64,000 nucleotides of DNA from Actinacidiphila fildesensis (GTDB taxonomy: Bacteria; Actinomycetota; Actinomycetes; Streptomycetales; Streptomycetaceae). Location of the stretch: the NCBI RefSeq assembly GCF_042652185.1, contig NZ_JBHSIX010000006.1, one strand, 5' to 3'. Positions 42,976 through 51,100 of this stretch are shown in pieces. The position numbers were made by a program, and so were the translations under genes. Under the pieces are notes generated by a model that was given only the letters and a program-made list of their open reading frames with translations, was not told the DNA's origin and did not search any database. Numbering within the stretch: the stretch's first letter is position 1; every line of letters starts with the position of its first letter.

Positions 42976-43227
42976 GTGAAACTGAGGCTGGAATTCACGA
43001 CGGAACCGTTCGACCTGGACGAGGCTCCCGGCCATGCGCTGGTCGCCCGCGAGGTCGTCGAGACGGCGGACCTGGACGCGGTGGACGTCGGACCGTTCGG
43101 CAACACCGCCGAGGGCTCACCCGAGGCGGTGGTGGCCGCGGTGGCCGAGCTGCTGCGGCGCACCCTCGCCGCGGGCGCCACCCGGGTCTCGCTTCAGGTG
43201 AACGTCATCGGGGAGGGTGATCAGTGA
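42976..43227 (+). CDS. Small thiamine-binding-like (DUF77-like) protein
   Basis: An 83-residue alpha/beta protein, starting MKLRLEFTTEPFDLDEAPGH and ending TRVSLQVNVIGEGDQ. The central GNTAEGSPEAVVAAVAELLR and final RVSLQVNV strand resemble the small thiamine-binding YqgV/DUF77 fold, and Streptomyces homologues are often annotated that way (from memory). No catalytic residue is evident. GTG 42976 is the start. It overlaps the next gene by 4 bp (GTGA) and precedes the uricase operon. The pair is divergent from hyi. Confidence 0.55.
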   Translation: MKLRLEFTTEPFDLDEAPGHALVAREVVETADLDAVDVGPFGNTAEGSPEAVVAAVAELLRRTLAAGATRVSLQVNVIGEGDQ

Positions 43228-43601
43228 CCGGGACCGGGGGGCACCCGTTCGCCGAGGCGGTCAAGCCGCTGGTGGACGCGATGGGAGCCGAGATGGTCGC
43301 GCCGGATCAGGCGCGAGGCGACGATGTGGTGCTCAGTTGGGAGGGCGAGGAGGTGCTCGCCGTCCGGTTGCCCCATCTGGCCGATTCGCTCGATCACATC
43401 CTGGCCGACCTCCAGCGCCGGCACGGCACGCTGTCCGAGCTGGACCGGAAGGACAAGCAGGGCGTCGTCCGGATCCTGGAGGAGCGCGGCGCGTTTTCCG
43501 TGCGGCACGGGGTCGAAACGGTCGCCACCGCCCTGGGCGTGAGCCGCTTCACCGTCTACAACTACCTCAACAGGGAGAACGCGGCGAAGGCCGCCGAGTG
43601 A
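43224..43601 (+). CDS. Helix-turn-helix protein of the HTH_22 (DauR/YheO) type
   Basis: A 125-residue DNA-binding protein. The C-terminal segment ELDRKDKQGVVRILEERGAF then VSRFTVYNYLNR is the HTH_22 domain that ends YheO/DauR regulators. The N-terminal 60 residues (FAEAVKPLVDAMGAEMVAPD and LSWEGEEVLAVRLP) replace the usual PAS-like sensor, which here is shorter. GTG 43224 overlaps the upstream stop by 4 bp. It lies 100 bp before the uricase operon, next to a palindrome shared with katA, so it is a candidate for the unknown regulator of that palindrome; this is inference. Confidence 0.65.
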   Translation: MTGTGGHPFAEAVKPLVDAMGAEMVAPDQARGDDVVLSWEGEEVLAVRLPHLADSLDHILADLQRRHGTLSELDRKDKQGVVRILEERGAFSVRHGVETVATALGVSRFTVYNYLNRENAAKAAE

Positions 43602-43654
43602 TCGCCGGGCGACCGCAGCCGTAACGTCCCGGCCACCTTTGTTACCGGAAGTTT

Positions 43655-43695
43655 TCAACAAAGTGTTGACGTGGCCGGATCCCGGCTCTTAGCTT
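43655..43695 (+). promoter_or_regulatory. Uricase operon promoter with TCAACA-N3-TGTTGA palindrome, leaderless
   Basis: TTGACG (43666-43671) and TAGCTT (43690-43695) are 18 bp apart. The expected start site, about 7 bp later, coincides with the GTG start of uraD at 43702, and no ribosome site precedes it, so the transcript is probably leaderless. The perfect palindrome TCAACAAAGTGTTGA (43655-43669) covers the -35 as at katA. Confidence 0.72.
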
Positions 43696-43701
43696 GCGGC
43701 T

Positions 43702-44208
43702 GTGACTTCCAGCGCTTCGCCGGGCCTCGCCCGGCTCAACTCAGCCACCGCGTCCGACGCGGCCGGACTGCTGCACGAGGTGTGCGCCAGCCGGTCGTGG
43801 GGCGCGGCGGTGATCGCCGGCCGGCCGTACCAGGACCTCGACGCACTCTTCGCGGCGAGCGACGCGGCCATGGCCGGACTGACCGCCGACGACCTCGGTG
43901 AGGCGATGGCCGGACACCCGCCGATCGGCCGCCCCAAGCCGGGCGACCCGACCTCCGAGCGGGAGCAGGCCGGCGTCCAGGAATCGGTACGCGAAGAGCT
44001 CCTGGAGCTGAACCTCGCGTACCAGGACGCCCACGGACATGTCTTCCTGATCTGCGCCACCGGACGCACCGGTGACCAGATGCTGGCCGCCCTCAAGGAG
44101 CGGATCGGCAACGACACGGACACCGAACGTGAGATCGTCCGCGCCGAACTGGGCAAGATCAACCGTATCCGGCTGACCCGACTCGCAGCAGAAGGAGACC
44201 CGTCGTGA
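43702..44208 (+). CDS. uraD: OHCU decarboxylase
   Basis: A 168-residue enzyme that decarboxylates 2-oxo-4-hydroxy-4-carboxy-5-ureidoimidazoline to S-allantoin. It has LARLNSATASDAAGLLHEVC at the start, the catalytic His in GHPPIG, and QESVREELLELNLAYQDAHG with FLICATGRTGDQML, all standard for the family. GTG 43702 is the first possible start and probably the first transcribed base. It overlaps uraH by 4 bp (GTGA). It is the first gene of the uraD-uraH-uricase operon. Confidence 0.93.
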   Translation: MTSSASPGLARLNSATASDAAGLLHEVCASRSWGAAVIAGRPYQDLDALFAASDAAMAGLTADDLGEAMAGHPPIGRPKPGDPTSEREQAGVQESVREELLELNLAYQDAHGHVFLICATGRTGDQMLAALKERIGNDTDTEREIVRAELGKINRIRLTRLAAEGDPS

Positions 44209-44591
44209 CGGAGACCTCCGTGTCCACGCACATCCTGGACACCAGCATCGGCCGCCCCGCCGAGGGCGTCCCCGTGGAACTGTCGGTGCGCAACGGCATC
44301 GACGACCTCTGGGCGCCGCACGGTGAGTCCAAGACGGACGCCGACGGCCGCTGCAAGGATCTGCCGGCCCTGCCGGAAGGCACCACACACGTACGGCTCG
44401 ACTTCGCGGTCGAGCAGTACTTCACGACTCAAAAAATCTCAGCCGAGGCACAGCAGGACGCCCCCCGCGTAAGGGACAGCGGCGCTTTCTTCCCGGAGGT
44501 GGCGATCACTTTCGCCGTCAAGCCGGGTGAGCACTACCACGTACCGCTGCTGCTCAACCCGTTCGGCTACTCCGTATACCGAGGGAGCTAG
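44205..44591 (+). CDS. uraH: Hydroxyisourate hydrolase (transthyretin-like)
   Basis: A 128-residue enzyme that opens 5-hydroxyisourate to OHCU. The family HILDTSIGRPAEGVPVEL lies at the start, FFPEVAITFAVKPGEHYHVP in the middle, and the sequence ends YRGS, the diagnostic C-terminal tetrapeptide. GTG 44205 overlaps uraD. The uricase gene begins 7 bp later. Confidence 0.95.
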   Translation: MTETSVSTHILDTSIGRPAEGVPVELSVRNGIDDLWAPHGESKTDADGRCKDLPALPEGTTHVRLDFAVEQYFTTQKISAEAQQDAPRVRDSGAFFPEVAITFAVKPGEHYHVPLLLNPFGYSVYRGS

Positions 44592-44598
44592 CACCGTC

Positions 44599-45522
44599 AT
44601 GCCCACGATTCTCGGCCAGAACCAGTACGGCAAAGCGGAAAACCGCGTCGTCAAGATCACGCGGGACGGCGACACCCACCACATCAAGGACCTCAACGTC
44701 TCGGTCGCCCTCTCCGGCGACATGGACGATGTGCACTACTCCGGCAGCAACGCCAACGTGCTGCCGACCGACACGACCAAGAACACCGTGTACGCCTTCG
44801 CGAAGGAGTACGGGATCGAGTCGGCCGAGCAGTTCGGCATCCACCTGGCCCGCCACTTCGTGACCAGCCAGGAGCCGATCCAGATCGCCCGGATCCGGAT
44901 CGAGGAGTACAGCTGGGAGCGCATCGCGTCCTCCGACGGCAACTCCCGCTTCATCGGTGCCGACGAGGTCAACCACTCCTTCGCACGCACCAACCAGGAG
45001 CTCCGCACCACCCAGATCACCTACGACGGTGAGAAGTGGGAGGTCATCTCCGGCCTGAAGGACCTCAAGGTCATGAACTCCACCAACTCGGAGTTCTGGG
45101 GGTTCGTCAAGGACAAGTACACGACCCTCAAGGAAGCGTACGACCGCATCCTGTGCACCGAGGTGTCGGCGAAGTGGCGCTACAACTGGACCACCGACGA
45201 CGAGCGCATGCCCAACTGGGAGAAGTCCTACGAGCAGGCGCGCAAGCACATGCTCCAGGCGTTCGCCGAGACCTACAGCCTCTCGCTCCAGCAGACGCTG
45301 TACCAGATGGGCGCGCGCATCATCAACAGCCGTTCGGAGATCGACGAGATCCGCTTCTCGCTCCCGAACAGCCACCACTTCCTGGTGGACCTCGAACCGT
45401 TCGGCCTGAAGAACGACAACGAGGTGTACTTCGCCGCGGACCGGCCCTACGGCCTGATCGAGGGCACCGTCCTCCGTGACGGTGTCGAGGCCCGCATCCC
45501 GGTGGACCTCACCAACCTGTAG
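44599..45522 (+). CDS. uox: Urate oxidase
   Basis: A 307-residue cofactor-free oxidase that turns urate, oxygen and water into 5-hydroxyisourate and hydrogen peroxide. The first repeat carries VLPTDTTKNTVYAFAKEYGI with the catalytic Thr and nearby Lys, and the second carries SLQQTLYQMGARIINSRSEI. The tunnel-fold ends FGLKNDNEVYFAADRPYGLI. ATG 44599 is chosen because an in-frame upstream reading only shadows uraH and the family starts near this point; GAGGGAGC lies 8-10 nt before. It ends the uraD-uraH-uox operon. No peroxisome-type or secretion signal is present. Confidence 0.95.
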   Translation: MPTILGQNQYGKAENRVVKITRDGDTHHIKDLNVSVALSGDMDDVHYSGSNANVLPTDTTKNTVYAFAKEYGIESAEQFGIHLARHFVTSQEPIQIARIRIEEYSWERIASSDGNSRFIGADEVNHSFARTNQELRTTQITYDGEKWEVISGLKDLKVMNSTNSEFWGFVKDKYTTLKEAYDRILCTEVSAKWRYNWTTDDERMPNWEKSYEQARKHMLQAFAETYSLSLQQTLYQMGARIINSRSEIDEIRFSLPNSHHFLVDLEPFGLKNDNEVYFAADRPYGLIEGTVLRDGVEARIPVDLTNL

Positions 45523-45565
45523 TACTTCTGCCTTGTCCCCCGACGCGCGCGCCGGCGTCACGGTC

Positions 45566-45583
45566 CCCGCATTCCGATGCGGG
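45566..45583 (+). terminator. Hairpin after uricase operon
   Basis: CCCGCAT and ATGCGGG form a perfect 7-bp stem with a TCCG tetraloop 44 bp after the uricase stop. No T tract follows. A weak terminator is likely, and reading into the deaminase gene is possible. Confidence 0.55.
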
Positions 45584-45691
45584 TACCCGGGGGAGAGCGG
45601 GGGCATCTGCGCAAGGAAGCACTGCGGACCCGGTCGTCACCCCGCTCGACCCCCGGGTTCGTCCATCGAGAAGGAAGCACGAGGAACTGCC

Positions 45692-47065
45692 ATGGCAGCA
45701 CCGCGCATCGTCATCGAGAACTGCGCTATCGCCACCGTGGACGCGAACGACACCGAGTACGCCTCGGGTCATGTCGTCATCGCGGGCAACCGCATCGAGT
45801 CGGTAGGCGCCGGCGCTGCCCCCCAGGGACTGGAGAACGTCGTCCGCCGTGTCGACGGCACCGGCCATCTGGTCACCCCGGGCCTGGTCAACACCCACCA
45901 CCACTTCTACCAGTGGCTCACCCGGGGTCTCGCCCAGGACAGCAACCTCTTCAACTGGCTCGTCGAGCTGTACCCGACCTGGGCGCGGATCGACGAGGAG
46001 ATGGTCTACGCGGCCGCCCAGGGCTCCCTGGCGATGATGGCCCGCGGCGGTGTGACCACCGCGATGGACCACCACTACGTCTTCCCCAAGGGCTCGGGCG
46101 ACCTGCTGGGCGCCGAGATCCGCGCCGCCAAGGAGATGGGCGTCCGCTTCACCGCCGCCCGCGGCTCCATGGACCGCGGCAAGTCGGCCGGCGGCCTGCC
46201 GCCGGACTTCGCGGTCGAGACCCTCGAAGGCGCGCTGGCCGCGACCGAAGAGGCCATCGACACCCACCACGACGCCTCGTTCGACTCGATGCTGCACATC
46301 GCCGTCGCACCGTGCTCCCCCTTCTCCGTCTCCACCGACCTGATGCGCGAGGGCGCGCTGCTCGCCCGCCGCAAGGGCGTCCGCCTGCACACGCACGGCT
46401 CGGAGACGGTCGAGGAGGAGAAGTTCTGCCACGAACTCTTCGGCATGGGCCCGACGGACTACTTCGAGTCCACCGGCTGGCTCGGCGACGACGTGTGGAT
46501 GGCGCACTGCGTCCACATGAACGACTCCGACATCGCCGCGTTCGCCCGCACGAAGACCGGCGTCGCGCACTGCCCCTCCTCCAACGCCCGCCTCGCGGCC
46601 GGTATCGCCCGCGTCCCGGACATGCTCGCCTCGGGCGTGCCGGTCGGCCTCGGCGTGGACGGCACCGCCTCCAACGAGTCCGGCGAGCTGCACACCGAAC
46701 TGCGCAACGCGCTTCTCATCAACCGCCTCGGTGGCGGCGAGAAGGCGCTCAACGCCCGCCAGGCGCTGCGCCTGGGCACGTACGGCGGTGCGCAGGTCCT
46801 CGGCCGCGCCGACCAGATCGGCTCCATCGAGGCCGGCAAGCTCGCCGACCTCGTGCTGTGGAAGCTCGACGGCATCGGCCACTCGTCCATCGCCGACCCG
46901 GTCGCCGCGCTGGTGATGGGAGCGGCCGCCCCGGTCACCCTGTCGCTGATCAACGGCAAGCCGGTGGTGGAGAACAACCACCTCACCACGGTCGACGAGG
47001 ACGCCATCGCGCGTCTCACCCGCGTCCAGGCCCAGCGCCTGGCCAAGATCGCCGGCCTCGTCTAG
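45692..47065 (+). CDS. 8-oxoguanine deaminase-like amidohydrolase
   Basis: A 457-residue metal-dependent amidohydrolase of the AtzB/TrzN/8-oxoguanine deaminase branch. Metal ligands are in VTPGLVNTHHHFYQWLTRGL (HxH), LHTHGSETVEEE, and GLGVDGTASNES (Asp). HCVHMNDSDIAAFARTKTG and HCPSSNARLAAGIARVPDM match 8-oxoguanine deaminase. It would turn 8-oxoguanine into urate and ammonia, feeding the pathway directly; guanine or related substrates are alternatives. ATG 45692 follows GAGGAACTGCC. A permease for purines starts 263 bp later. Confidence 0.8.
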   Translation: MAAPRIVIENCAIATVDANDTEYASGHVVIAGNRIESVGAGAAPQGLENVVRRVDGTGHLVTPGLVNTHHHFYQWLTRGLAQDSNLFNWLVELYPTWARIDEEMVYAAAQGSLAMMARGGVTTAMDHHYVFPKGSGDLLGAEIRAAKEMGVRFTAARGSMDRGKSAGGLPPDFAVETLEGALAATEEAIDTHHDASFDSMLHIAVAPCSPFSVSTDLMREGALLARRKGVRLHTHGSETVEEEKFCHELFGMGPTDYFESTGWLGDDVWMAHCVHMNDSDIAAFARTKTGVAHCPSSNARLAAGIARVPDMLASGVPVGLGVDGTASNESGELHTELRNALLINRLGGGEKALNARQALRLGTYGGAQVLGRADQIGSIEAGKLADLVLWKLDGIGHSSIADPVAALVMGAAAPVTLSLINGKPVVENNHLTTVDEDAIARLTRVQAQRLAKIAGLV

Positions 47066-47206
47066 ACCCCACCCCCAGAGCAACCGGTCAGGGAGGGACG
47101 GCCCCTGACCGGCCGCCGGTCCCGCGTTCGCGCGGACCCGGCAGCGCCGCCCCCGGCCCGTGGACCACGGTCGGTCCCGGATCCCCGGGGGCGGAGTTTT
47201 GTGTAC

Positions 47207-47224
47207 CCGCACATATCCGCACAT
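47207..47224 (+). promoter_or_regulatory. Direct CCGCACAT repeats before urate/xanthine permease
   Basis: CCGCACAT occurs at 47207-47214 and 47217-47224, one helical turn apart, about 105 bp before the permease start. The motif also forms the arms of the palindrome before the AzgA-type permease (9138-9154). The shared element may mark co-regulation of purine uptake. Confidence 0.35.
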
Positions 47225-47328
47225 TGACGAAGAACCGCTGTACATACCCCTCCGCTTGATGGCAAGGCCCGTACATGCACCTCCCTGAAACCCGCAGTGC
47301 GCACATCGCGTAACCGACAGGAGGAACC

Positions 47329-48753
47329 GTGGTCGCTCAATCCGTGGCACCGGATTCGGTACATCCCGTGGACCAGTCCTTGCCCCCGGGCAAGCTCATC
47401 ACCAGCGGCCTGCAGCACGTGGCCGCCATGTACGCGGGGGTGGTGGCGCCGCCCCTTGTCGTCGGCGCGGGCATAGGACTCTCCACCGCCGACATCACCT
47501 TCCTCATGGGGGCCAGCCTCTTCACCGCGGGCCTCGCCACCCTGCTGCAGACCCTCGGCATCTGGAAGATCGGCGCCCGGCTGCCCTTCGTCAACGGCGT
47601 CTCGTTCGCCGGAGTGGCCCCGATGCTCGCCATCGGCAAGTCGGCGGCGCCCGGCCACGCGCTGCCCGTCATTTACGGAGCGGTGATCGTCGCGGGAGTG
47701 CTGGGGTTCGTCCTCGCCCCCTACTTCTGCAAACTCGTCCGCTTCTTCCCGCCGGTCGTCACCGGCTCGGTGATCACCCTGATCGGGCTCTCCCTGCTCC
47801 CGGTCGCCATCAACTGGTCGCAGGGCGGGGTGCCCGGCGCACCCGGCTACGCGTCGGTGTCCAACATCGCGCTCGCCGGCGCGACGCTCGCCATCGTCCT
47901 GGTGCTGCGCCGGGTGCTCACCGGCTTCCTGCAGCAGATCGTCATCCTCATCGGCCTGGTGCTGGGCACCCTGCTCGCCATTCCGTTGGGCAAGTCGGAC
48001 TTCAGCCCCATCAAGGACGCGGGACTGGTCGGCTTCCCCGATCCGTTCCACTTCGGAGCGCCCGAGTTCCAGATCGCGGCGATCATCTCCATGTGCGTGG
48101 TCATGCTGGTCTGCATGACGGAGTCGACCGCCGACATCCTGGCCCTCGGCAAGATCGTGGACAAGCCGGCCGACGAGAAGATGCTCGCCGCCGGCATCCG
48201 CGCCGACGCGCTCGGCTCGGCCCTCAGCCCGGTCTTCAACGGCTTCATGGCCAGCGCCTTCGCGCAGAACATCGGCCTCGTCGCGATCACCAAGGTCCGC
48301 AGCCGCTTCGTCGTCGCGGCGGCGGGCGGCATCCTCATCCTGCTCGGCCTGTGTCCCGCGCTGGCCTCCGTGATCGCCCTGGTGCCGCAGCCGGTGCTGG
48401 GCGGCGCCGGCATCGTGCTCTTCGGCTCGGTCGCGGCCAGCGGCATCAAGACCCTCACCGAGGCGGACCTCTCCGACGGCAACAACCTGCTCATCGTCGC
48501 CACGTCGGTCGGCGTCGGCGTCATCCCGGTCGTCTCGAACACCTTCTACGAGCACTTCAACGACCACCTGAAGATCATCCTCGACTCCGGCATCAGCACC
48601 GGATGCCTGGTCGCGGTCGTCCTCAACCTCGCCTTCAACCACCTGGGCCGCAAGCCCGGCGCGGAAGCCCCGGGCGAGGGGAACGGCGCCGGTGCCGATT
48701 CCGGTGTCGGTGATCAACAGGCCGACGCAGCAAGGGCGTTGCCCGTTCACTGA
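47329..48753 (+). CDS. NCS2 urate/xanthine permease
   Basis: A 474-residue membrane symporter of the UraA/UapA branch with about 14 segments. GLQHVAAMYAGVVAPPLVVG opens it, the QN-x-G-type motif reads FAQNIGLVAITKVRSRFV, and VGVGVIPVVSNTFYEHFNDH lies near the end. Members with MTESTADILALGKIV carry urate or xanthine. It lies downstream of the deaminase and uricase genes, so uric acid or xanthine uptake is likely. GTG 47329 follows GACAGGAGGAACC. The last 40 residues are acidic and disordered. Confidence 0.87.
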   Translation: MVAQSVAPDSVHPVDQSLPPGKLITSGLQHVAAMYAGVVAPPLVVGAGIGLSTADITFLMGASLFTAGLATLLQTLGIWKIGARLPFVNGVSFAGVAPMLAIGKSAAPGHALPVIYGAVIVAGVLGFVLAPYFCKLVRFFPPVVTGSVITLIGLSLLPVAINWSQGGVPGAPGYASVSNIALAGATLAIVLVLRRVLTGFLQQIVILIGLVLGTLLAIPLGKSDFSPIKDAGLVGFPDPFHFGAPEFQIAAIISMCVVMLVCMTESTADILALGKIVDKPADEKMLAAGIRADALGSALSPVFNGFMASAFAQNIGLVAITKVRSRFVVAAAGGILILLGLCPALASVIALVPQPVLGGAGIVLFGSVAASGIKTLTEADLSDGNNLLIVATSVGVGVIPVVSNTFYEHFNDHLKIILDSGISTGCLVAVVLNLAFNHLGRKPGAEAPGEGNGAGADSGVGDQQADAARALPVH

Positions 48754-48766
48754 CGCTCTGCGCGAA

Positions 48767-48800
48767 CGGAGGGGCAGCTTGATCCCGGGCCGCCCCTCCG
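48767..48800 (+). terminator. Terminator after purine permease
   Basis: CGGAGGGGC and GCCCCTCCG form a 9-bp stem starting 14 bp after the permease stop. No T tract follows. It separates the ureide block from the next gene. Confidence 0.75.
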
Positions 48801-48843
48801 CGTGTCAGGATGTGCCGGTCACGGCACACGGAGGGGGACGGGA

Positions 48844-49479
48844 ATGAATGAGTCGGGTCGGGTCGAGGCGTTCAGCGACGGTGTGTTCGCCATCGCGATC
48901 ACGCTGCTGGTCCTGGAGATCAAGGTCCCGCCGCACGCGGGGGACCACCTGTGGTCCGCACTCGGCGAGATGTGGCCGTCGTACGCCGCCTACGCGGTGA
49001 CATTCCTGGTCATCGGCATCATGTGGGTCAACCACCACACGGTCTTCGGCTTCATCGCCCGGGTGGACCGGGTGCTGCTCTTCCTCAATCTGCTGATGCT
49101 GATGTGCGTCGCGGCGCTGCCCTGGCCCGCCGCCCTGATGGCCGAGTACCTGCGGGGCGGTGACGCCGCGTCCCATGCCGCCGCCGTCGTCTACAGCGGC
49201 TTCATGGTCGCGTACGCCCTCACCTTCCAGGCGATGTGGTGGTATCTGACCAAGCGCGGCCATCTCTTCGACGAGCGGGTCGACGTGGCGGCCGCCCGCG
49301 CCACCAGGATGCGGTTCGCGGTCGGTTCGGTCGTCTACCCGATCGCCGTCGGACTGGCCTTTGTCTCGGCACCGCTCACCCTGGCCGTGCACGGGCTGCT
49401 GGCCATCTACTACGCCTTCAACCAGGTGCCGGTGCCGACCCGCGGGCAGGCGCCGGAACCGGCCGGGACCGACGGGTGA
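48844..49479 (+). CDS. TMEM175-type potassium channel-like protein
   Basis: A 211-residue integral membrane protein of the DUF1211/TMEM175 family. The defining R-x3-FSD segment is RVEAFSDGVFAIAITLLVLE at residues about 5-24. Five more hydrophobic segments follow, with IMWVNHHTVFGFIARVDRVL near residue 60. Bacterial TMEM175 proteins are leaky potassium channels that assemble as tetramers. ATG 48844 has GGAGGGGGACGGG before it; a longer in-frame start at 48802 lacks a site. It lies alone between the permease terminator and a convergent transporter gene. Confidence 0.82.
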   Translation: MNESGRVEAFSDGVFAIAITLLVLEIKVPPHAGDHLWSALGEMWPSYAAYAVTFLVIGIMWVNHHTVFGFIARVDRVLLFLNLLMLMCVAALPWPAALMAEYLRGGDAASHAAAVVYSGFMVAYALTFQAMWWYLTKRGHLFDERVDVAAARATRMRFAVGSVVYPIAVGLAFVSAPLTLAVHGLLAIYYAFNQVPVPTRGQAPEPAGTDG

Positions 49480-49497
49480 GCCGGCCCCGGCCGGCCG

Positions 49498-50994
49498 TCA
49501 TACCCCCAGGCGGGCGCGGAGCCGCCGGCTGCCGAGGATGAGCGCGGCGCCGGCGAGCAGCGCCGGGATGCCCAGCGCCAGGTAGTAACCCGCGCCCGGA
49601 GTGCTGGTCTTGGACAGCTGCACGGCGTGCCCGCCGACGCCCGCGCCGAGGGCCGCCGCGAGCCAGAAGAGGCCGATCATCTGGCTGACGAAGGTCCTGG
49701 GCGCCACCTCGGTGGTGACGCTCATGCCCACCGGGGCGAGCGCCACCTCGCCGCACGCCTGTAGTGCGTACGCCACGATCAGCCACAGCGGCGACACCAG
49801 ATGGCCGTCGGAGCCGACCACCGTCGCCAGTGCCATCAGCAGCAGGCTCAGGCCCATCAGCCCCAGCCCGATGCCGAACTTGGCGGGTGCGCCGAGCTGG
49901 TCGCCCAGCCGGACCCACAGCCAGGCGGAGACCGGTGCGGCGGCGAGGATGAACAGCGGCACCACCGCCTGGAACCAGCTGGCCGGCACCGTGAAGCCGC
50001 CGATCGTCCGGTCCGTGCCGACCTTCGCGAACAGGCTGAGCACGGTGCCGCCCTGGATGTAGAGCATCCAGAAGAACGCGGCCGACAGGAACAGCCAGAT
50101 GTAGGACCGGATCCGCTCCCGCTCCTGCGCCGTCACCACCGGATTGCGCAGCAGCCGGCGGAAGCAGACCACCGGCAGGACGATGGACAACAGCCCGCCC
50201 AGTGCCAGCACATGGCGCAGATCGAAGGTGCCGGCGGCGGCGTCCGCGCCGTACAGCACGGTCAGCACCGTCAGGGCGGCGGCGGTGCGCCGCTTCACCC
50301 GGCGCCACTCCTCCGCACTCGCGGGCCTCTCCGGTCGCTGCCCTATCTCCCCGAAGTACTTGGTGCCGCGCAGGAACTGGGCCAGTCCGAGGATCATCCC
50401 GACGGCTGCGGCGCCGAAGCCCAGGTGCCAGTCGACGGACTCGCCGAGCGCGCCGCACACGATGGGCGCGGCGACCGCGCTGACCTGGATGCTCATGTAG
50501 AAGATCGCGAATCCGGCATCCCGTTCGGCCCGCGAGTCACGGGCGTAGCAGGCGGCCAGCACCGTGGCCAGGTTCGGCTTGAGCAGCCCGGTGCCGGCGG
50601 CGATCAGGGCCATGCCGACGTAGACGGACGGCACCGCGGGCAGCGCCATCGAGCAGTGGCCGAGGGCGATGAGGACACCGCCGTACAGCGTGGCCCGGCG
50701 CGCGCCGAGGATCCGGTCGCCCAGCCAGCCACCGGGGACCGAGGCGAGGAAGACCGACGCCAGATAGACGCCGAACAGCGCGGTGGCGGTGTCCTCGGAC
50801 AGGCCGAGACCGCCTTCGGCCTTGGTGGCCGAGGCGTAGAGGAAGAGGATCGCGGCCATCCCGTAGAAGCTGAAGCGCTCCCACATGTCCAGGCCGAAGA
50901 GCGTGGTGAACCAGCGGGGCCTTCCCAGGAAAGTGCCGCCGAGAGGCCCGGCGGTCTCCTCTCCCGCAGTGGCCGTCGTGGTGGGAGCCGCCAT
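49498..50994 (-). CDS. POT-family proton/peptide symporter
   Basis: A 498-residue membrane transporter with about 14 segments. The opening DMWERFSFYGMAAILFLYAS is the POT/PTR signature, with GGWLGDRILGARRATLYGGV next, and FFWMLYIQGGTVLSLFAK in the centre. It imports di- or tripeptides with protons. ATG 50994 follows GGAGGTCCC. It shares no operon with its neighbours; the acetyltransferase pair upstream is 107 bp away. Confidence 0.87.
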   Translation of the reverse strand: MAAPTTTATAGEETAGPLGGTFLGRPRWFTTLFGLDMWERFSFYGMAAILFLYASATKAEGGLGLSEDTATALFGVYLASVFLASVPGGWLGDRILGARRATLYGGVLIALGHCSMALPAVPSVYVGMALIAAGTGLLKPNLATVLAACYARDSRAERDAGFAIFYMSIQVSAVAAPIVCGALGESVDWHLGFGAAAVGMILGLAQFLRGTKYFGEIGQRPERPASAEEWRRVKRRTAAALTVLTVLYGADAAAGTFDLRHVLALGGLLSIVLPVVCFRRLLRNPVVTAQERERIRSYIWLFLSAAFFWMLYIQGGTVLSLFAKVGTDRTIGGFTVPASWFQAVVPLFILAAAPVSAWLWVRLGDQLGAPAKFGIGLGLMGLSLLLMALATVVGSDGHLVSPLWLIVAYALQACGEVALAPVGMSVTTEVAPRTFVSQMIGLFWLAAALGAGVGGHAVQLSKTSTPGAGYYLALGIPALLAGAALILGSRRLRARLGV

Positions 50995-51100
50995 GGGACC
51001 TCCTCCGGGGCAGGGCCGGGCGGGGGCGCGGCCAGTGTGTCCGGTGAGGTTCCCAGGGCGCTATCGGGGACGGCTCAAGAACGTTTCAGCAGTCCCGGAG

